Source: Tardiphaga sp.
GTDB lineage: Bacteria > Pseudomonadota > Alphaproteobacteria > Rhizobiales > Xanthobacteraceae
Direction: 5' to 3'
Assembly (NCBI GenBank): GCA_014377915.1
Contig: JACMOT010000028.1
Span: 1 to 11,135, forward strand
DNA length: 11,135 nt
Shown: piece after piece, positions 1-6,520 of the stretch
How the letters are laid out: each line of letters opens with the position of its first letter
Position numbering within the stretch: position 1 is the stretch's first letter
The notes under the pieces: generated by a model
Told to the model about the DNA's origin: nothing
Databases searched by the model: none
The model's input: the letters and a program-made list of their open reading frames with translations, nothing else
Program-made: the position numbers and the translations under genes

Positions 1-241
1 CCTCGTCATATCGTTCTTGCGCGCCCGCCAGATCACCCGACGCCAGCCCTCGCCAAAAAGTCTCAAGGTCATCGTTGAAACCTTTGGCGACCCGTCCGGC
101 CTTCCGACCGTGGCGATCAGTTATGACGGCGATTTTGGTGGACTGCCGGACCAGCCCTCGGCGGTCATGCTCGCGGTAAGCCAGCGGGACCTTGCGGACG
201 AAGTGCCAGACGCCTTCTCGGTCGGTCAGATAGTCAGCCAT
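1..241 (-). CDS. Tyrosine-recombinase-type integrase, N-terminal fragment (cut by window edge)
   Basis: Read on the minus strand, an ATG at 241 opens an uninterrupted frame of 80 codons that runs off the left edge. The protein starts MADYLTDREGVWHFVRKVPL. The pattern 'YL..R.GVWHF.RKVP' near the start, followed by a basic helix-rich stretch ending GLASGDLAGAQERYDE, resembles the N-terminal region (DUF6538-like) of phage and island tyrosine recombinases. Those enzymes cut and rejoin DNA between att sites to integrate and excise mobile elements. The start is well fixed: an in-frame TAA lies four codons upstream, and a GGGGG ribosome-binding site (247-251) sits 5 nt before the ATG. The gene begins about 110 bp beyond the 3' end of tRNA-Arg and reads away from it, as in tRNA-targeting islands. 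The catalytic R..HxxR..Y domain is outside the window, so activity and family remain inferred. It could also be a decayed integrase remnant. Confidence 0.72.
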   Translation of the reverse strand, partial: MADYLTDREGVWHFVRKVPLAYREHDRRGLVRQSTKIAVITDRHGRKAGRVAKGFNDDLETFWRGLASGDLAGAQERYDE

Positions 242-252
242 TTCAGCCCCCG

Positions 253-272
253 GTTACACGAAAAGTTACACG
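253..272. repeat. Tandem GTTACACG direct repeat in the integrase leader
   Basis: The octamer GTTACACG occurs at 253-260 and again at 265-272, separated by AAAA, a 12-bp period. The pair lies 12 to 31 bp upstream of the integrase start, overlapping where its promoter or leader would be. Close direct repeats of this kind can be binding sites for an element-encoded regulator or excisionase, or arm-type sites for the integrase. Only the repeat itself is seen; its role is inferred. Confidence 0.4.
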
Positions 273-351
273 CGAGAGGGCCATGGTGCGGCTAAGAAAG
301 TCAAGAAAATCAGCTAGTTCGTTGACCTTGTTCAATAATCGAAATTGGAAA

Positions 352-400
352 TGGTGCACTCGGAGCGATTCGAACGCCCGACCCTCGGAATCGAAATCCG
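352..400 (-). other. Probable attachment site (att core within the 3' half of tRNA-Arg)
   Basis: An integrase gene reading away from the tRNA 3' end is the standard geometry of a tRNA-targeting integrative element. In such elements the recombination core normally lies in the anticodon-loop to 3'-end part of the tRNA gene. The exact limits cannot be set here because the partner att copy would be at the far end of the element, left of this window. No second copy of the tRNA 3' end is visible inside the window. This is an inference from context. Confidence 0.4.
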
Positions 401-428
401 ATGCTCTATCCAGCTGAGCTACGAGTGC
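352..428 (-). tRNA. tRNA-Arg (anticodon UCG)
   Basis: The reverse complement folds into a complete 77-nt cloverleaf. It has a 7-bp acceptor stem GCACTCG/CGAGTGC, a D stem GCTC/GAGC, and an anticodon stem TCGGA/TCCGA closing the loop TTTCGAT. The variable loop is 5 nt, the T arm contains TTCGAAT, the discriminator is A, and the 3' CCA is genome-encoded (352-354). The anticodon is TCG (complement at 392-394), which reads the arginine codon CGA. The gene is intact although an integrase gene starts just past its 3' end; integrating elements usually carry a copy of the tRNA 3' part that restores the gene after insertion. Confidence 0.97.
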
Positions 429-437
429 GACGGCGGC

Positions 438-466
438 ACCATAGCGGCGAATGCCGCGTTTGCCAG
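438..466 (-). promoter_or_regulatory. Candidate promoter of tRNA-Arg
   Basis: On the minus strand, CTGGCA (461-466) is followed by a 17-nt spacer and TATGGT (438-443), about 9 nt before the mature tRNA 5' end. The boxes are only moderate matches to the housekeeping consensus and would imply a very short 5' leader. The 17-nt spacing and position immediately upstream of a tRNA gene support the call. Confidence 0.3.
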
Positions 467-513
467 CCCCCGAGCAGGTAAAATCGGTCGAGATGGGCTC
501 CCCGGTCCAATAT

Positions 514-538
514 GGAACGATGGACGCCAGCGATCATT
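514..538 (+). promoter_or_regulatory. Candidate EcfG-type (general stress) promoter for the Ser/Gly-rich protein gene
   Basis: GGAAC (514-518), 16 nt and CATT (535-538) precede the gene starting at 565 at a sensible distance. The known alphaproteobacterial EcfG (PhyR/NepR/EcfG) consensus is GGAAC-N16/17-CGTT, so the -35 box and spacing match exactly and the -10 box differs at one base. Chance occurrence is quite possible. Confidence 0.28.
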
Positions 539-564
539 TGCTCTCCATCAACAGGAGACATGAC

Positions 565-849
565 ATGAAGATTTCGACCATTATCTTGGCGTCCACCCTC
601 GCACTGACCTCGTCGCTGGCCCTGGCTCAGACCGGCGGCAGCGCAGGCGGTTCGGCCGGCGCAGCCGGTTCGACCAGCGCCGGCTCCACCGGATCCGGCA
701 CGTCATCCGCCGGCACCTCGGGCGCCGTCAACAGTGGCGCCAACAGCGCGATGAACCCGTCGGGCAGCACGATCGGCGCCGGGACGTCGCCGAGCGGTTC
801 GACCCTGGCGCCGACCGGATCGAGTTCCTCGACCTCGGGCGCGCGCTAA
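565..849 (+). CDS. Small secreted Ser/Gly/Thr-rich low-complexity protein
   Basis: This 94-residue protein has a clear Sec signal peptide: Lys-2, a hydrophobic core at about residues 4-20, and an ALA-Q cleavage site near residue 21/22. The rest (residues 22-94) is almost entirely Gly, Ser, Ala and Thr with a few Pro and Asn, no Cys and hardly any charge, so it is probably unstructured in the periplasm or outside the cell. I do not recognise a family with a defined function; small proteins of this type are commonly annotated as hypothetical. The start at 565 is preferred over in-frame codons further upstream because AGGAGA (553-558) sits 6 nt before it and the signal peptide begins there. It is a single-gene unit, with an EcfG-like promoter candidate upstream and a strong terminator 20 bp after the stop. 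Confidence 0.8.
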   Translation: MKISTIILASTLALTSSLALAQTGGSAGGSAGAAGSTSAGSTGSGTSSAGTSGAVNSGANSAMNPSGSTIGAGTSPSGSTLAPTGSSSSTSGAR

Positions 850-869
850 GATCAGAAGTCGTTGTAGTG

Positions 870-897
870 AAAAGCCCCGCTTCGCGCGGGGCTTTTT
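870..897 (+). terminator. Rho-independent terminator
   Basis: A perfect 11-bp stem, AAAAGCCCCGC (870-880) with GCGGGGCTTTT (886-896), encloses a 5-nt loop and ends in a T run. It lies 20 bp after the stop of the secreted Ser/Gly-rich protein and ends that transcript before ilvA. The A run on the other side could give weak activity on the minus strand. Confidence 0.9.
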
Positions 898-1028
898 GCT
901 GCCGGCAGCGCTCGATCGGCAGCCGGCACCGGGGTTGATTTTCGGGCTATTTGCGTGCCCATCCTGTCACGGGGCAACGCGGCCGGTGGTGGCGCGCGTC
1001 CGCTGCCATCAGCTGCTAGGAATCTTTC

Positions 1029-2546
1029 GTGACGGACTACATCCGCAAAATCCTCGACACCCGGGTCTATGACGTCGCGGTCAACACGCCGCTCGATCCG
1101 ATGGTGCGGCTCAGCGCGCGGCTCGGCTGCGCGGTGCTGCTGAAGCGCGAGGATCTGCAGCCGATCTTCTCGTTCAAGATTCGCGGCGCCTATAACAAGA
1201 TTTCGCAGCTCTCGCCGGCGCAGCGCGCGGCCGGCGTGATCTGTGCCTCGGCCGGCAACCATGCCCAGGGCGTGGCGCTGTCGGCGCAACGGCTCGGCAT
1301 CAAGGCCACCATCGTGATGCCGGTCACCACCCCGCCGATCAAGGTCGAGGCCGTCAGATACTGGGGCGGCAACGCCGTGCTGTTCGGCGATACCTTCGAC
1401 GAGGCCTCGGCGCATGCGCGGCAGTTGCAGGCCGAGCACGGCCTGACCTTCGTGCATCCCTATGATGATCCCGACGTGATCGCGGGGCAGGGCACCATCG
1501 GCATGGAAATCCTGCAGCAGCACCCCGATCCGATCGAGGCGGTGTTCGTGCCGATCGGCGGCGGCGGCCTCGCGGCCGGCGTGGCGTCGTTCATCAAATT
1601 CCTGCGGCCGGAGACCAAGGTGATTGGCGTCGAGCCGGCCGACGCCGCCTCGATGAAGGCGGCGATCGCGGCCGGCGAGCGCGTCGTGCTCGATCGCGTC
1701 GGCCTGTTCGCCGACGGCGTCGCGGTGCGCCAGGCCGGAGCCGAGAATTTTCGCATCTGCCGCGAATTGCTCGACAGCGTCATCGTCGCCGACACCGACG
1801 AGATGTGCGCGGCCATCAAGGACATTTTCGAGGATACAAGGGTGCTGTCGGAACCCGCCGGCGCGCTGGCGCTGGCCGGGCTGAAGAGCTACGTCGCCGC
1901 CAATCCGCAGCGCTCCGGCGCGCTGGTCGCGATCAACTCCGGCGCCAATCTGAATTTCGACCGGCTGCGCCATGTCGCCGAACGCGCCGAGGTCGGCGAG
2001 GCGCGCGAGATCCTGCTCGGCGCCACCATCCCCGAGCAGCCCGGCAGCTATCGCCGCTTCATCCAGACCATCGGCAACCACAACATCACCGAGTTCAACT
2101 ACCGCTACGCCGACCAGAAGCAGGCCAATGTGTTCGTCGGCCTCAAGCTCGGCGGCGCGCGTTCCGAGAAGGCCGAGCTGATCGGCCAGCTCGAAACGCT
2201 GGGTTACAAGGTGCTCGACATCAGCGCGGACGAGACGGCCAAGCTGCATATCCGCTACATGGTAGGCGGCCGCGCGCCGCCGGCGCTGCGTGACGAGATG
2301 ATCCTGCGCTTTGAATTCCCGGAGCGACCGGGCGCGCTGCTGAAGTTCCTCGACCAGATGGGGCCGGACTGGAACATCACGCTGTTCCATTACCGCAACC
2401 ACGGCGCCGATTACGGCCGCGTGCTGGTCGGCCTCCAGGTCCCCGAGGCCGATCGCGCCAGCCTGTCGGCGCGGCTCGACGCGCTGGGCTATCCCTATGA
2501 GGACGAGACCATCAACCCGGCCTATCAGATGTTTTTGAACGGCTAG
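1029..2546 (+). CDS. ilvA: Threonine ammonia-lyase, biosynthetic (threonine dehydratase)
   Basis: PLP enzyme that deaminates L-threonine to 2-oxobutanoate, the first committed step of isoleucine synthesis in the cytoplasm. The 505-residue protein has the full biosynthetic architecture. The catalytic fold covers residues about 1-320, with the Schiff-base lysine K50 in SFKIRGAYNK, the substrate loop SAGNHAQG (74-81) and the phosphate-binding loop GGGGLAAG (177-184). Two tandem ACT-like regulatory domains follow (about 326-415 and 424-500), as in isoleucine-inhibited, valine-activated IlvA, and unlike the short catabolic TdcB. The start is GTG at 1029, with AGGA (1018-1021) 7 nt upstream and an N-terminus (TDYIRKIL) that fits the family. 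It is monocistronic by context. No attenuator or leader peptide was recognised in the 130 bp upstream. A T run at 2629-2635 lies downstream without a convincing stem. Confidence 0.96.
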   Translation: MTDYIRKILDTRVYDVAVNTPLDPMVRLSARLGCAVLLKREDLQPIFSFKIRGAYNKISQLSPAQRAAGVICASAGNHAQGVALSAQRLGIKATIVMPVTTPPIKVEAVRYWGGNAVLFGDTFDEASAHARQLQAEHGLTFVHPYDDPDVIAGQGTIGMEILQQHPDPIEAVFVPIGGGGLAAGVASFIKFLRPETKVIGVEPADAASMKAAIAAGERVVLDRVGLFADGVAVRQAGAENFRICRELLDSVIVADTDEMCAAIKDIFEDTRVLSEPAGALALAGLKSYVAANPQRSGALVAINSGANLNFDRLRHVAERAEVGEAREILLGATIPEQPGSYRRFIQTIGNHNITEFNYRYADQKQANVFVGLKLGGARSEKAELIGQLETLGYKVLDISADETAKLHIRYMVGGRAPPALRDEMILRFEFPERPGALLKFLDQMGPDWNITLFHYRNHGADYGRVLVGLQVPEADRASLSARLDALGYPYEDETINPAYQMFLNG

Positions 2547-2745
2547 GACTATTGGCGCTGGGCGATTGGGGCGCGCGGTGTCCAGAGGTTGATTTCAGGC
2601 TCTACGTGGCGCTGTGCCGCATTCTGCCTTTTTTTGGCTCAATCGGGATGCTTAACGAAATGCCAATACAGTCTGGCCAGAGTAGGTGGCGGGCGGTTGC
2701 CCGTTGGTGCCCGTCCCGATAGCCCCTTAATGTTCCGGTTGCTTC

Positions 2746-3192
2746 ATGCGCCTCTCGCTGCTGACTATCCTGACCCTGCTGTTGCTCAGCGCCGCGCCGG
2801 CGCGCGCCGATTTGCGCATTACCCGGGATCACGGCGGCTATGTCACGGAGTACAAGGAAAAGTACGAGCGCATCCGTGACCGCAAGGAGCGCGTGATCAT
2901 CGACGGCATCTGCAATTCGGCCTGTACCATGGTGTTCGGCATCGTGCCGCTGAGCAAGGTCTGCGTCACCCCGCGCGCCAGCCTCGGCTTCCATCAGGCC
3001 TATTACGACAAGGCCTTCACCTTCGGCATCAAGGTGACCAGCTACGAGGGCACCTCCGACCTGATGGGTTACTATCCGCAGCCGGTGAAGGACTGGATCA
3101 GCCGCAATGGCGGGCTGACCACCGAGATGAAGAAGATCAAGAACGGCGTCGATCTGTGGAAGATCGTCGATCCCTGTCCGGAAGATTTCTGA
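2746..3192 (+). CDS. Exported COG3904-like conserved hypothetical protein
   Basis: A 148-residue protein with a signal peptide (hydrophobic core about residues 4-16, likely cut after ARA at 19-21). The mature part has the pattern IDGICNSACTMVFG (52-65), then VCVTPRASLGFHQA (72-85). This resembles COG3904-type predicted periplasmic proteins with a ClpP/crotonase-like core, in which a small-residue motif around the Ser (S58) and a downstream His (H83) are conserved. Whether it is a peptidase is unproven. Four cysteines (56, 60, 73, 144) in an exported protein suggest disulfides. The ribosome-binding site is weak, so the start rests on the signal peptide. The 199-bp gap before it contains a small hairpin CGGGC-GGTT-GCCCG (2690-2703). 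Its stop is 16 bp from that of the convergent PhzF-family gene, with no terminator between. Confidence 0.72.
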   Translation: MRLSLLTILTLLLLSAAPARADLRITRDHGGYVTEYKEKYERIRDRKERVIIDGICNSACTMVFGIVPLSKVCVTPRASLGFHQAYYDKAFTFGIKVTSYEGTSDLMGYYPQPVKDWISRNGGLTTEMKKIKNGVDLWKIVDPCPEDF

Positions 3193-3208
3193 CGACGGCC
3201 ATTGGCAG

Positions 3209-4114
3209 CTAGACTTCGATCGTTCCCGTCATCACCGGCACGCAGCTTCCGCCGATATAGGTCGCCGTCACCACGCCGTCCTGCTTGGTGGCTTCGGCGT
3301 GCAGCAGGCTTGGTCGTCCCATCTCCACGCCCTGGGCGATGCGTTTCCTCAGCGTCAGGGTTGGCTCCGGCCGCAACTGTGCCAGCAGGCCGATCAGCGC
3401 GACATTGGCGCTGCCGGTGGCGGGATCTTCGGGAATGTTGTGCTGCGGCGCGAACATCCGCGCGCGGATGTCGAGATGCGGTTCGTCGACCTGCGTATAG
3501 ATGAGAATGCTCGTGACCGGATGTTTCGCCACCTCGCGGCCGAAAACGTCAGCCTGGGCGGTGGCGAGCTGCAATGCGGCGGTGCTCTTCAACTCGGCGA
3601 GGATGAACGCGGCGCCGCAGGACGCAATCAGCGGCCGGTGGTTGGCGGTCTCGATATCGTCCACCGAGAGACCGCAGGCCGATGCGATCAGCGCGACCGG
3701 AATCTCCGCCCCGATGCTTGGTAGCCGCGGCGAGGCCAGTTTGGCGCCGGTCACCACCACGCCGTCGCGCAGAATTTCGATCGGCACCAGCCCGGCCTTC
3801 TCCTCGAATACCACGCGGTCGCCGGCGACGGGTTGGCCATAGCTGGTCCCGGCGCGCGCCAGCACGAAGGCGGTGCCGACATTGGGGTGCCCGGCGAAGG
3901 GCATCTCGCCCTTTGGCGTGAAGATGCGGACCGTGGCGGTATGCGCGGGATCGCTCGGCGGCAACACGAAGGTCGTCTCGGAAAGATTGAACTCGGCTGC
4001 GATCGCCTGCATCTGCGTCGAGGTCAGGCTCTCGGCGTTCAGCACCACCGCCAGCGGATTGCCGGTGAATTGCTCGGTGGTGAACACGTCAACGGTCTCG
4101 AATCGCAGAGGCAT
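3209..4114 (-). CDS. PhzF family isomerase/epimerase
   Basis: A 301-residue cytoplasmic enzyme of the PhzF fold (two diaminopimelate-epimerase-like halves). The family signatures are all present: [12 protein letters not shown] with the catalytic glutamate E46, [20 protein letters not shown] (63-82) with H76, and EDPATGSAN (229-237) with D230. These correspond to the Glu, His and Asp that line the PhzF active site. True PhzF isomerises trans-2,3-dihydro-3-hydroxyanthranilate in phenazine synthesis. No other phz gene is near, so this is probably one of the many stand-alone paralogues of unknown substrate. It lies 170 bp downstream of frmA on the same strand, but the gap holds a palindromic element, so co-transcription is uncertain. 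The ribosome-binding site is poor (GGAA about 10 nt upstream); the start is supported by the usual PhzF opening '[10 protein letters not shown]'. Confidence 0.92.
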   Translation of the reverse strand: MPLRFETVDVFTTEQFTGNPLAVVLNAESLTSTQMQAIAAEFNLSETTFVLPPSDPAHTATVRIFTPKGEMPFAGHPNVGTAFVLARAGTSYGQPVAGDRVVFEEKAGLVPIEILRDGVVVTGAKLASPRLPSIGAEIPVALIASACGLSVDDIETANHRPLIASCGAAFILAELKSTAALQLATAQADVFGREVAKHPVTSILIYTQVDEPHLDIRARMFAPQHNIPEDPATGSANVALIGLLAQLRPEPTLTLRKRIAQGVEMGRPSLLHAEATKQDGVVTATYIGGSCVPVMTGTIEV

Positions 4115-4143
4115 CGTTATGTGTTTCCGTCATTGCGAGGCAC

Positions 4144-4260
4144 CGGCCTTTGGCCGACCCCGAGATATGAAAGATCGGCTTCGTGTTCCGGACGCGGAGC
4201 GTATCGGGCACCGGCGGTCCCGGCGCTGCGGCGCATGACGCCGCGTCCGGGACCGTGCCC
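4144..4260. repeat. GC-rich palindromic intergenic element (REP/BIME-like)
   Basis: The gap between frmA and the PhzF-family gene is filled with nested inverted repeats. CGGCC-TTT-GGCCG lies at 4144-4156. A perfect 10-bp pair CCGGACGCGG (4188-4197) / CCGCGTCCGG (4241-4250) follows. A competing structure pairs GGGCAC (4206-4211) with GTGCCC (4255-4260), GGTCCCGG (4216-4223) with CCGGGACC (4247-4254), and GCGGCG (4228-4233) with CGCCGC (4239-4244). The 'CCGGACGCGG...CCGCGTCCGGGAC' style resembles dispersed palindromic repeats I recall from Bradyrhizobium and Rhodopseudomonas genomes, as does the CGTCATTGCGAG word just upstream (4129-4140). There is no T run, so it is not an obvious intrinsic terminator. 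Only one copy is in the window, so its repetitiveness is inferred. Confidence 0.55.
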
Positions 4261-4284
4261 TGACGGATGGCCCTTGCGATGAGC

Positions 4285-5412
4285 CTAGAACGTCACCACG
4301 CCGCGGATCGACTGGCCGGTCTTCATCAGCTCGAACCCCTTGTTGATGTCGGACAGCGGCATCACGTGGGTGATCATCGGGTCGATCTGGATCTTGCCCT
4401 CCATGTACCAGTCGACGATTTTAGGTACGTCGGTGCGGCCACGGGCGCCGCCGAAGGCTGAGCCGCGCCACACCCGGCCGGTCACCAGCTGGAACGGCCG
4501 CGTCGAGATTTCCGCGCCGGCCGGCGCCACGCCGATCACGATCGATTCGCCCCAGCCGCGATGACAGGCTTCCAGCGCCTGGCGCATGACCGTGACGTTA
4601 CCGGTGCAGTCGAAGGTGTAATCGGCGCCGCCGATCTGGTCCGCGCCGGATTTGGTCATGTTGATGAGGTGCGGCACCAGGTCCTTGCCGAGTTCGCCCG
4701 GGTTGACGAAATGCGTCATGCCGAACCGTTCGCCCCACGCCTTGCGCTCATTGTTGAGATCGACGCCGATGATCATGTCGGCGCCCGCCAGCCGCAGGCC
4801 CTGCAGCTCGTTGAGGCCGATGCCGCCGAGGCCGAACACGATCGCCTTGGCGCCGCGTTCGACTTTCGCGGTGTTGATCACCGCGCCAATGCCGGTGGTG
4901 ACGCCGCAGCCGATATAGCAGACCTTGTCGAACGGGGCGTCCTCGCGGATCTTCGCCACCGCGATCTCCGGCAGCACGGTGAAGTTGGAGAAGGTCGAGG
5001 TGCCCATGTAATGATGGATCGGTTTGCCCCCCATCGAGAAGCGCGAGGTGCCGTCGGGCATCATTCCGGCGCCTTGCGTCGCGCGGATCGAGGTGCACAA
5101 ATTGGTCTTGCGCGACAGGCAGGATGGGCACTGCCGGCATTCCGGCGTGTACAGCGGGATGACGTGGTCGCCCTTCTTCACCGAAGTGACGCCGCGGCCG
5201 ATATCGACGACGATACCGGCGCCTTCATGGCCGAGGATGGCGGGAAACAGGCCCTCGGGATCGGCGCCGGACAGCGTGAACTGGTCAGTGTGGCAGATAC
5301 CGGTGGCCTTGATCTCAACCAGCACCTCGCCATCGCGCGGACCTTCCAGTTGTACGGTCATGATCTCCAGCGGCTTGCCGGCGGCAATGGCAACGGCGGC
5401 GCGAACGTCCAT
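4285..5412 (-). CDS. frmA: S-(hydroxymethyl)glutathione dehydrogenase / class III alcohol dehydrogenase
   Basis: Zinc-dependent NAD enzyme that oxidises S-hydroxymethylglutathione (formaldehyde plus glutathione) to S-formylglutathione; it can also reduce S-nitrosoglutathione. The 375-residue protein matches the family along its length. Catalytic zinc ligands are C40, H62 (GHEGAG) and C169 (GCGVTTGIGAV). Structural zinc ligands are C92, C95, C98 and C106. R110 in IRATQG corresponds to the glutathione-binding Arg of class III enzymes. The NAD site is GLGGIG (194-199) with D218, and STRPFQLVTGRVWRGSAFGG (303-322) is a class III signature. I chose ATG 5412: the protein then starts at the family position and GAGGA lies 4 nt upstream. 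In-frame starts at 5427 and 5499 would add 5 or 29 residues unlike the family. No formylglutathione hydrolase gene is visible nearby. It is divergent from the EamA transporter. Confidence 0.94.
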   Translation of the reverse strand: MDVRAAVAIAAGKPLEIMTVQLEGPRDGEVLVEIKATGICHTDQFTLSGADPEGLFPAILGHEGAGIVVDIGRGVTSVKKGDHVIPLYTPECRQCPSCLSRKTNLCTSIRATQGAGMMPDGTSRFSMGGKPIHHYMGTSTFSNFTVLPEIAVAKIREDAPFDKVCYIGCGVTTGIGAVINTAKVERGAKAIVFGLGGIGLNELQGLRLAGADMIIGVDLNNERKAWGERFGMTHFVNPGELGKDLVPHLINMTKSGADQIGGADYTFDCTGNVTVMRQALEACHRGWGESIVIGVAPAGAEISTRPFQLVTGRVWRGSAFGGARGRTDVPKIVDWYMEGKIQIDPMITHVMPLSDINKGFELMKTGQSIRGVVTF

Positions 5413-5443
5413 GCGGTCCTCATTCATCGTGTTGGTGTGTGCT

Positions 5444-5462
5444 GCGCGGCGGACTGCCGCGC
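5444..5462. promoter_or_regulatory. Inverted repeat in the frmA / EamA-transporter divergent region
   Basis: A perfect 7-bp inverted repeat, GCGCGGC-GGACT-GCCGCGC, lies 32 bp upstream of the frmA start and about 48 bp upstream of the transporter start. A short palindrome ATCATGAT follows at 5467-5474. In this 98-bp shared region it could be an operator or a leader hairpin. No regulator gene is adjacent, and GC-rich palindromes arise easily in such DNA. Confidence 0.25.
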
Positions 5463-5510
5463 GCCGATCATGATTGCCGCTTAGCACAGGATAGGGCACT
5501 CAGGCAGCCA

Positions 5511-6386
5511 ATGAATCGTGATTTTCAGGCCCTCGCCGGGCGCATGGCGCCCGTCCTCTTCATCCTGCTGTGGAGCACCGGCTTCATCGGTACCAAATAT
5601 GTGCTGACCGGTGCCGAGCCACTGACCTACCTCACGGTTCGGATGGCGATCGTCGTCGCCATCATGGTCGTCGTCGTCGCTATCGTCAGGCCGCCTTGGC
5701 CGGATCGCGCCGGCATCGGCCACAGCATCGTCGCCGGTATTCTGGTCCAGGGATTCTATCTCGCCTTCACCGTGCTGGCGGTCGCTCATTCGGTTCCGGT
5801 CGGGCTATCGGCGCTGATACCCGGACTGCAGCCGATCCTGACGTCGCTACTCGCGAGCCGGTTTCTCGGCGAACGCGTCACGCCATCGCAGTGGGGCGGA
5901 CTGTTGCTCGGCCTCGCCGGCGTGTTGCTGATCCTGCACGGTCGTCCGATCTCGGGCGACGCCGGCTGGGGCTGGCTGGCCTCGGCCGGCTCGCTGGTCA
6001 GCATCACGCTCGGCACGCTGTACCAGAAACGCTTCTGCGGCAGCATCGACTGGCGCAGCGGAAGCCTGCTGCAGCAGGTCGCTGCCCTGGTGCTGGTCGG
6101 CGTCGGGGCGTGGGCGTTCGAGACCAACATCATCCACTGGACCACGCAATTCGTGCTGTCGGTGGCCTGGCTCGCGGTGGTGTTGTCGATCGGTACGGTC
6201 GGATTGCTGTACTGGCTGCTGCGGCGTCAGCCCTCGAGCCAGGTCGCCAGCCTGTTCTATCTGGTGCCGGCGGTGACGGCGCTGCTGGCCTATGTGCTGT
6301 TCGGCGAACAGCTCGACGCGGTCGCCATCATCGGCATGGTGGCGTGTGGCGCGGCGGTGCTGCTGGTCAATCGGACGCGTGGCTGA
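5511..6386 (+). CDS. EamA family (drug/metabolite superfamily) transporter
   Basis: A 291-residue inner-membrane protein built of two EamA repeats (about residues 14-143 and 153-286), with about ten hydrophobic segments, the normal size for the family. Typical signatures are LLWSTGFIGTKYVL (19-32), the short loop ending in ERVTPSQWGGLLLGLAGVLL (121-140) in repeat one, and FGEQLDAVAIIGMVACGAAV (264-283) in repeat two. Members export amino acids, metabolites or drugs; the substrate cannot be read from the sequence. ATG 5511 is chosen because the transmembrane protein begins there; in-frame codons further upstream would run into the frmA promoter region. The ribosome-binding site is weak (AGG 5502-5504). 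It converges on the histone-like gene and shares the hairpin at 6467-6496. Confidence 0.9.
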   Translation: MNRDFQALAGRMAPVLFILLWSTGFIGTKYVLTGAEPLTYLTVRMAIVVAIMVVVVAIVRPPWPDRAGIGHSIVAGILVQGFYLAFTVLAVAHSVPVGLSALIPGLQPILTSLLASRFLGERVTPSQWGGLLLGLAGVLLILHGRPISGDAGWGWLASAGSLVSITLGTLYQKRFCGSIDWRSGSLLQQVAALVLVGVGAWAFETNIIHWTTQFVLSVAWLAVVLSIGTVGLLYWLLRRQPSSQVASLFYLVPAVTALLAYVLFGEQLDAVAIIGMVACGAAVLLVNRTRG

Positions 6387-6464
6387 GAACCTTTCGCCGC
6401 ACTGCGTCCGCGACACGAAGCTCGGTCGGCGCAATCCGATGCCTCGACGCCAACTCCAGACAAG

Positions 6465-6496
6465 AAAAAGCCTCCGGGCTTGGACCCGGAGGCTTT
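6465..6496 (-). terminator. Strong rho-independent terminator of the histone-like gene
   Basis: A perfect 12-bp stem, AAAGCCTCCGGG (6467-6478) with CCCGGAGGCTTT (6485-6496), encloses a 6-nt loop. Read on the minus strand the stem runs into a T-rich tail (6469-6465), 24 bp after the histone-like stop codon. For the convergent plus-strand transporter the tail is only TTTC, so it would be a weaker terminator in that direction. Confidence 0.9.
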
Positions 6497-6520
6497 CACT
6501 TCACAGCCTAGCTGTGAGTC

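Noticed and set aside
17..295. Plus-strand 92-residue open frame at the left edge
   Set aside because: It is antisense to the integrase fragment, has no family resemblance, and the minus-strand frame has a proper start, ribosome-binding site and recognisable motif.
852..2402. Minus-strand 516-codon open frame
   Set aside because: It is antisense to ilvA, with low-complexity Arg/Ala/Asp/His/Gly composition typical of the complement of GC-rich coding DNA. It also runs through the terminator at 870-897.
2547..2745. T run at 2629-2635 as the ilvA terminator
   Set aside because: Seven Ts are present, but no convincing GC stem precedes them.
4561..5484. Plus-strand 307-codon open frame
   Set aside because: It is the antisense shadow of frmA, with no recognisable domain and shadow-like Asp/Val/His/Arg composition.
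5570..6511. Plus-strand 313-codon open frame overlapping the transporter
   Set aside because: It is an out-of-frame shadow of the EamA gene, rich in Arg/Gly/His, and runs through the terminator; the EamA frame is clearly the real one.
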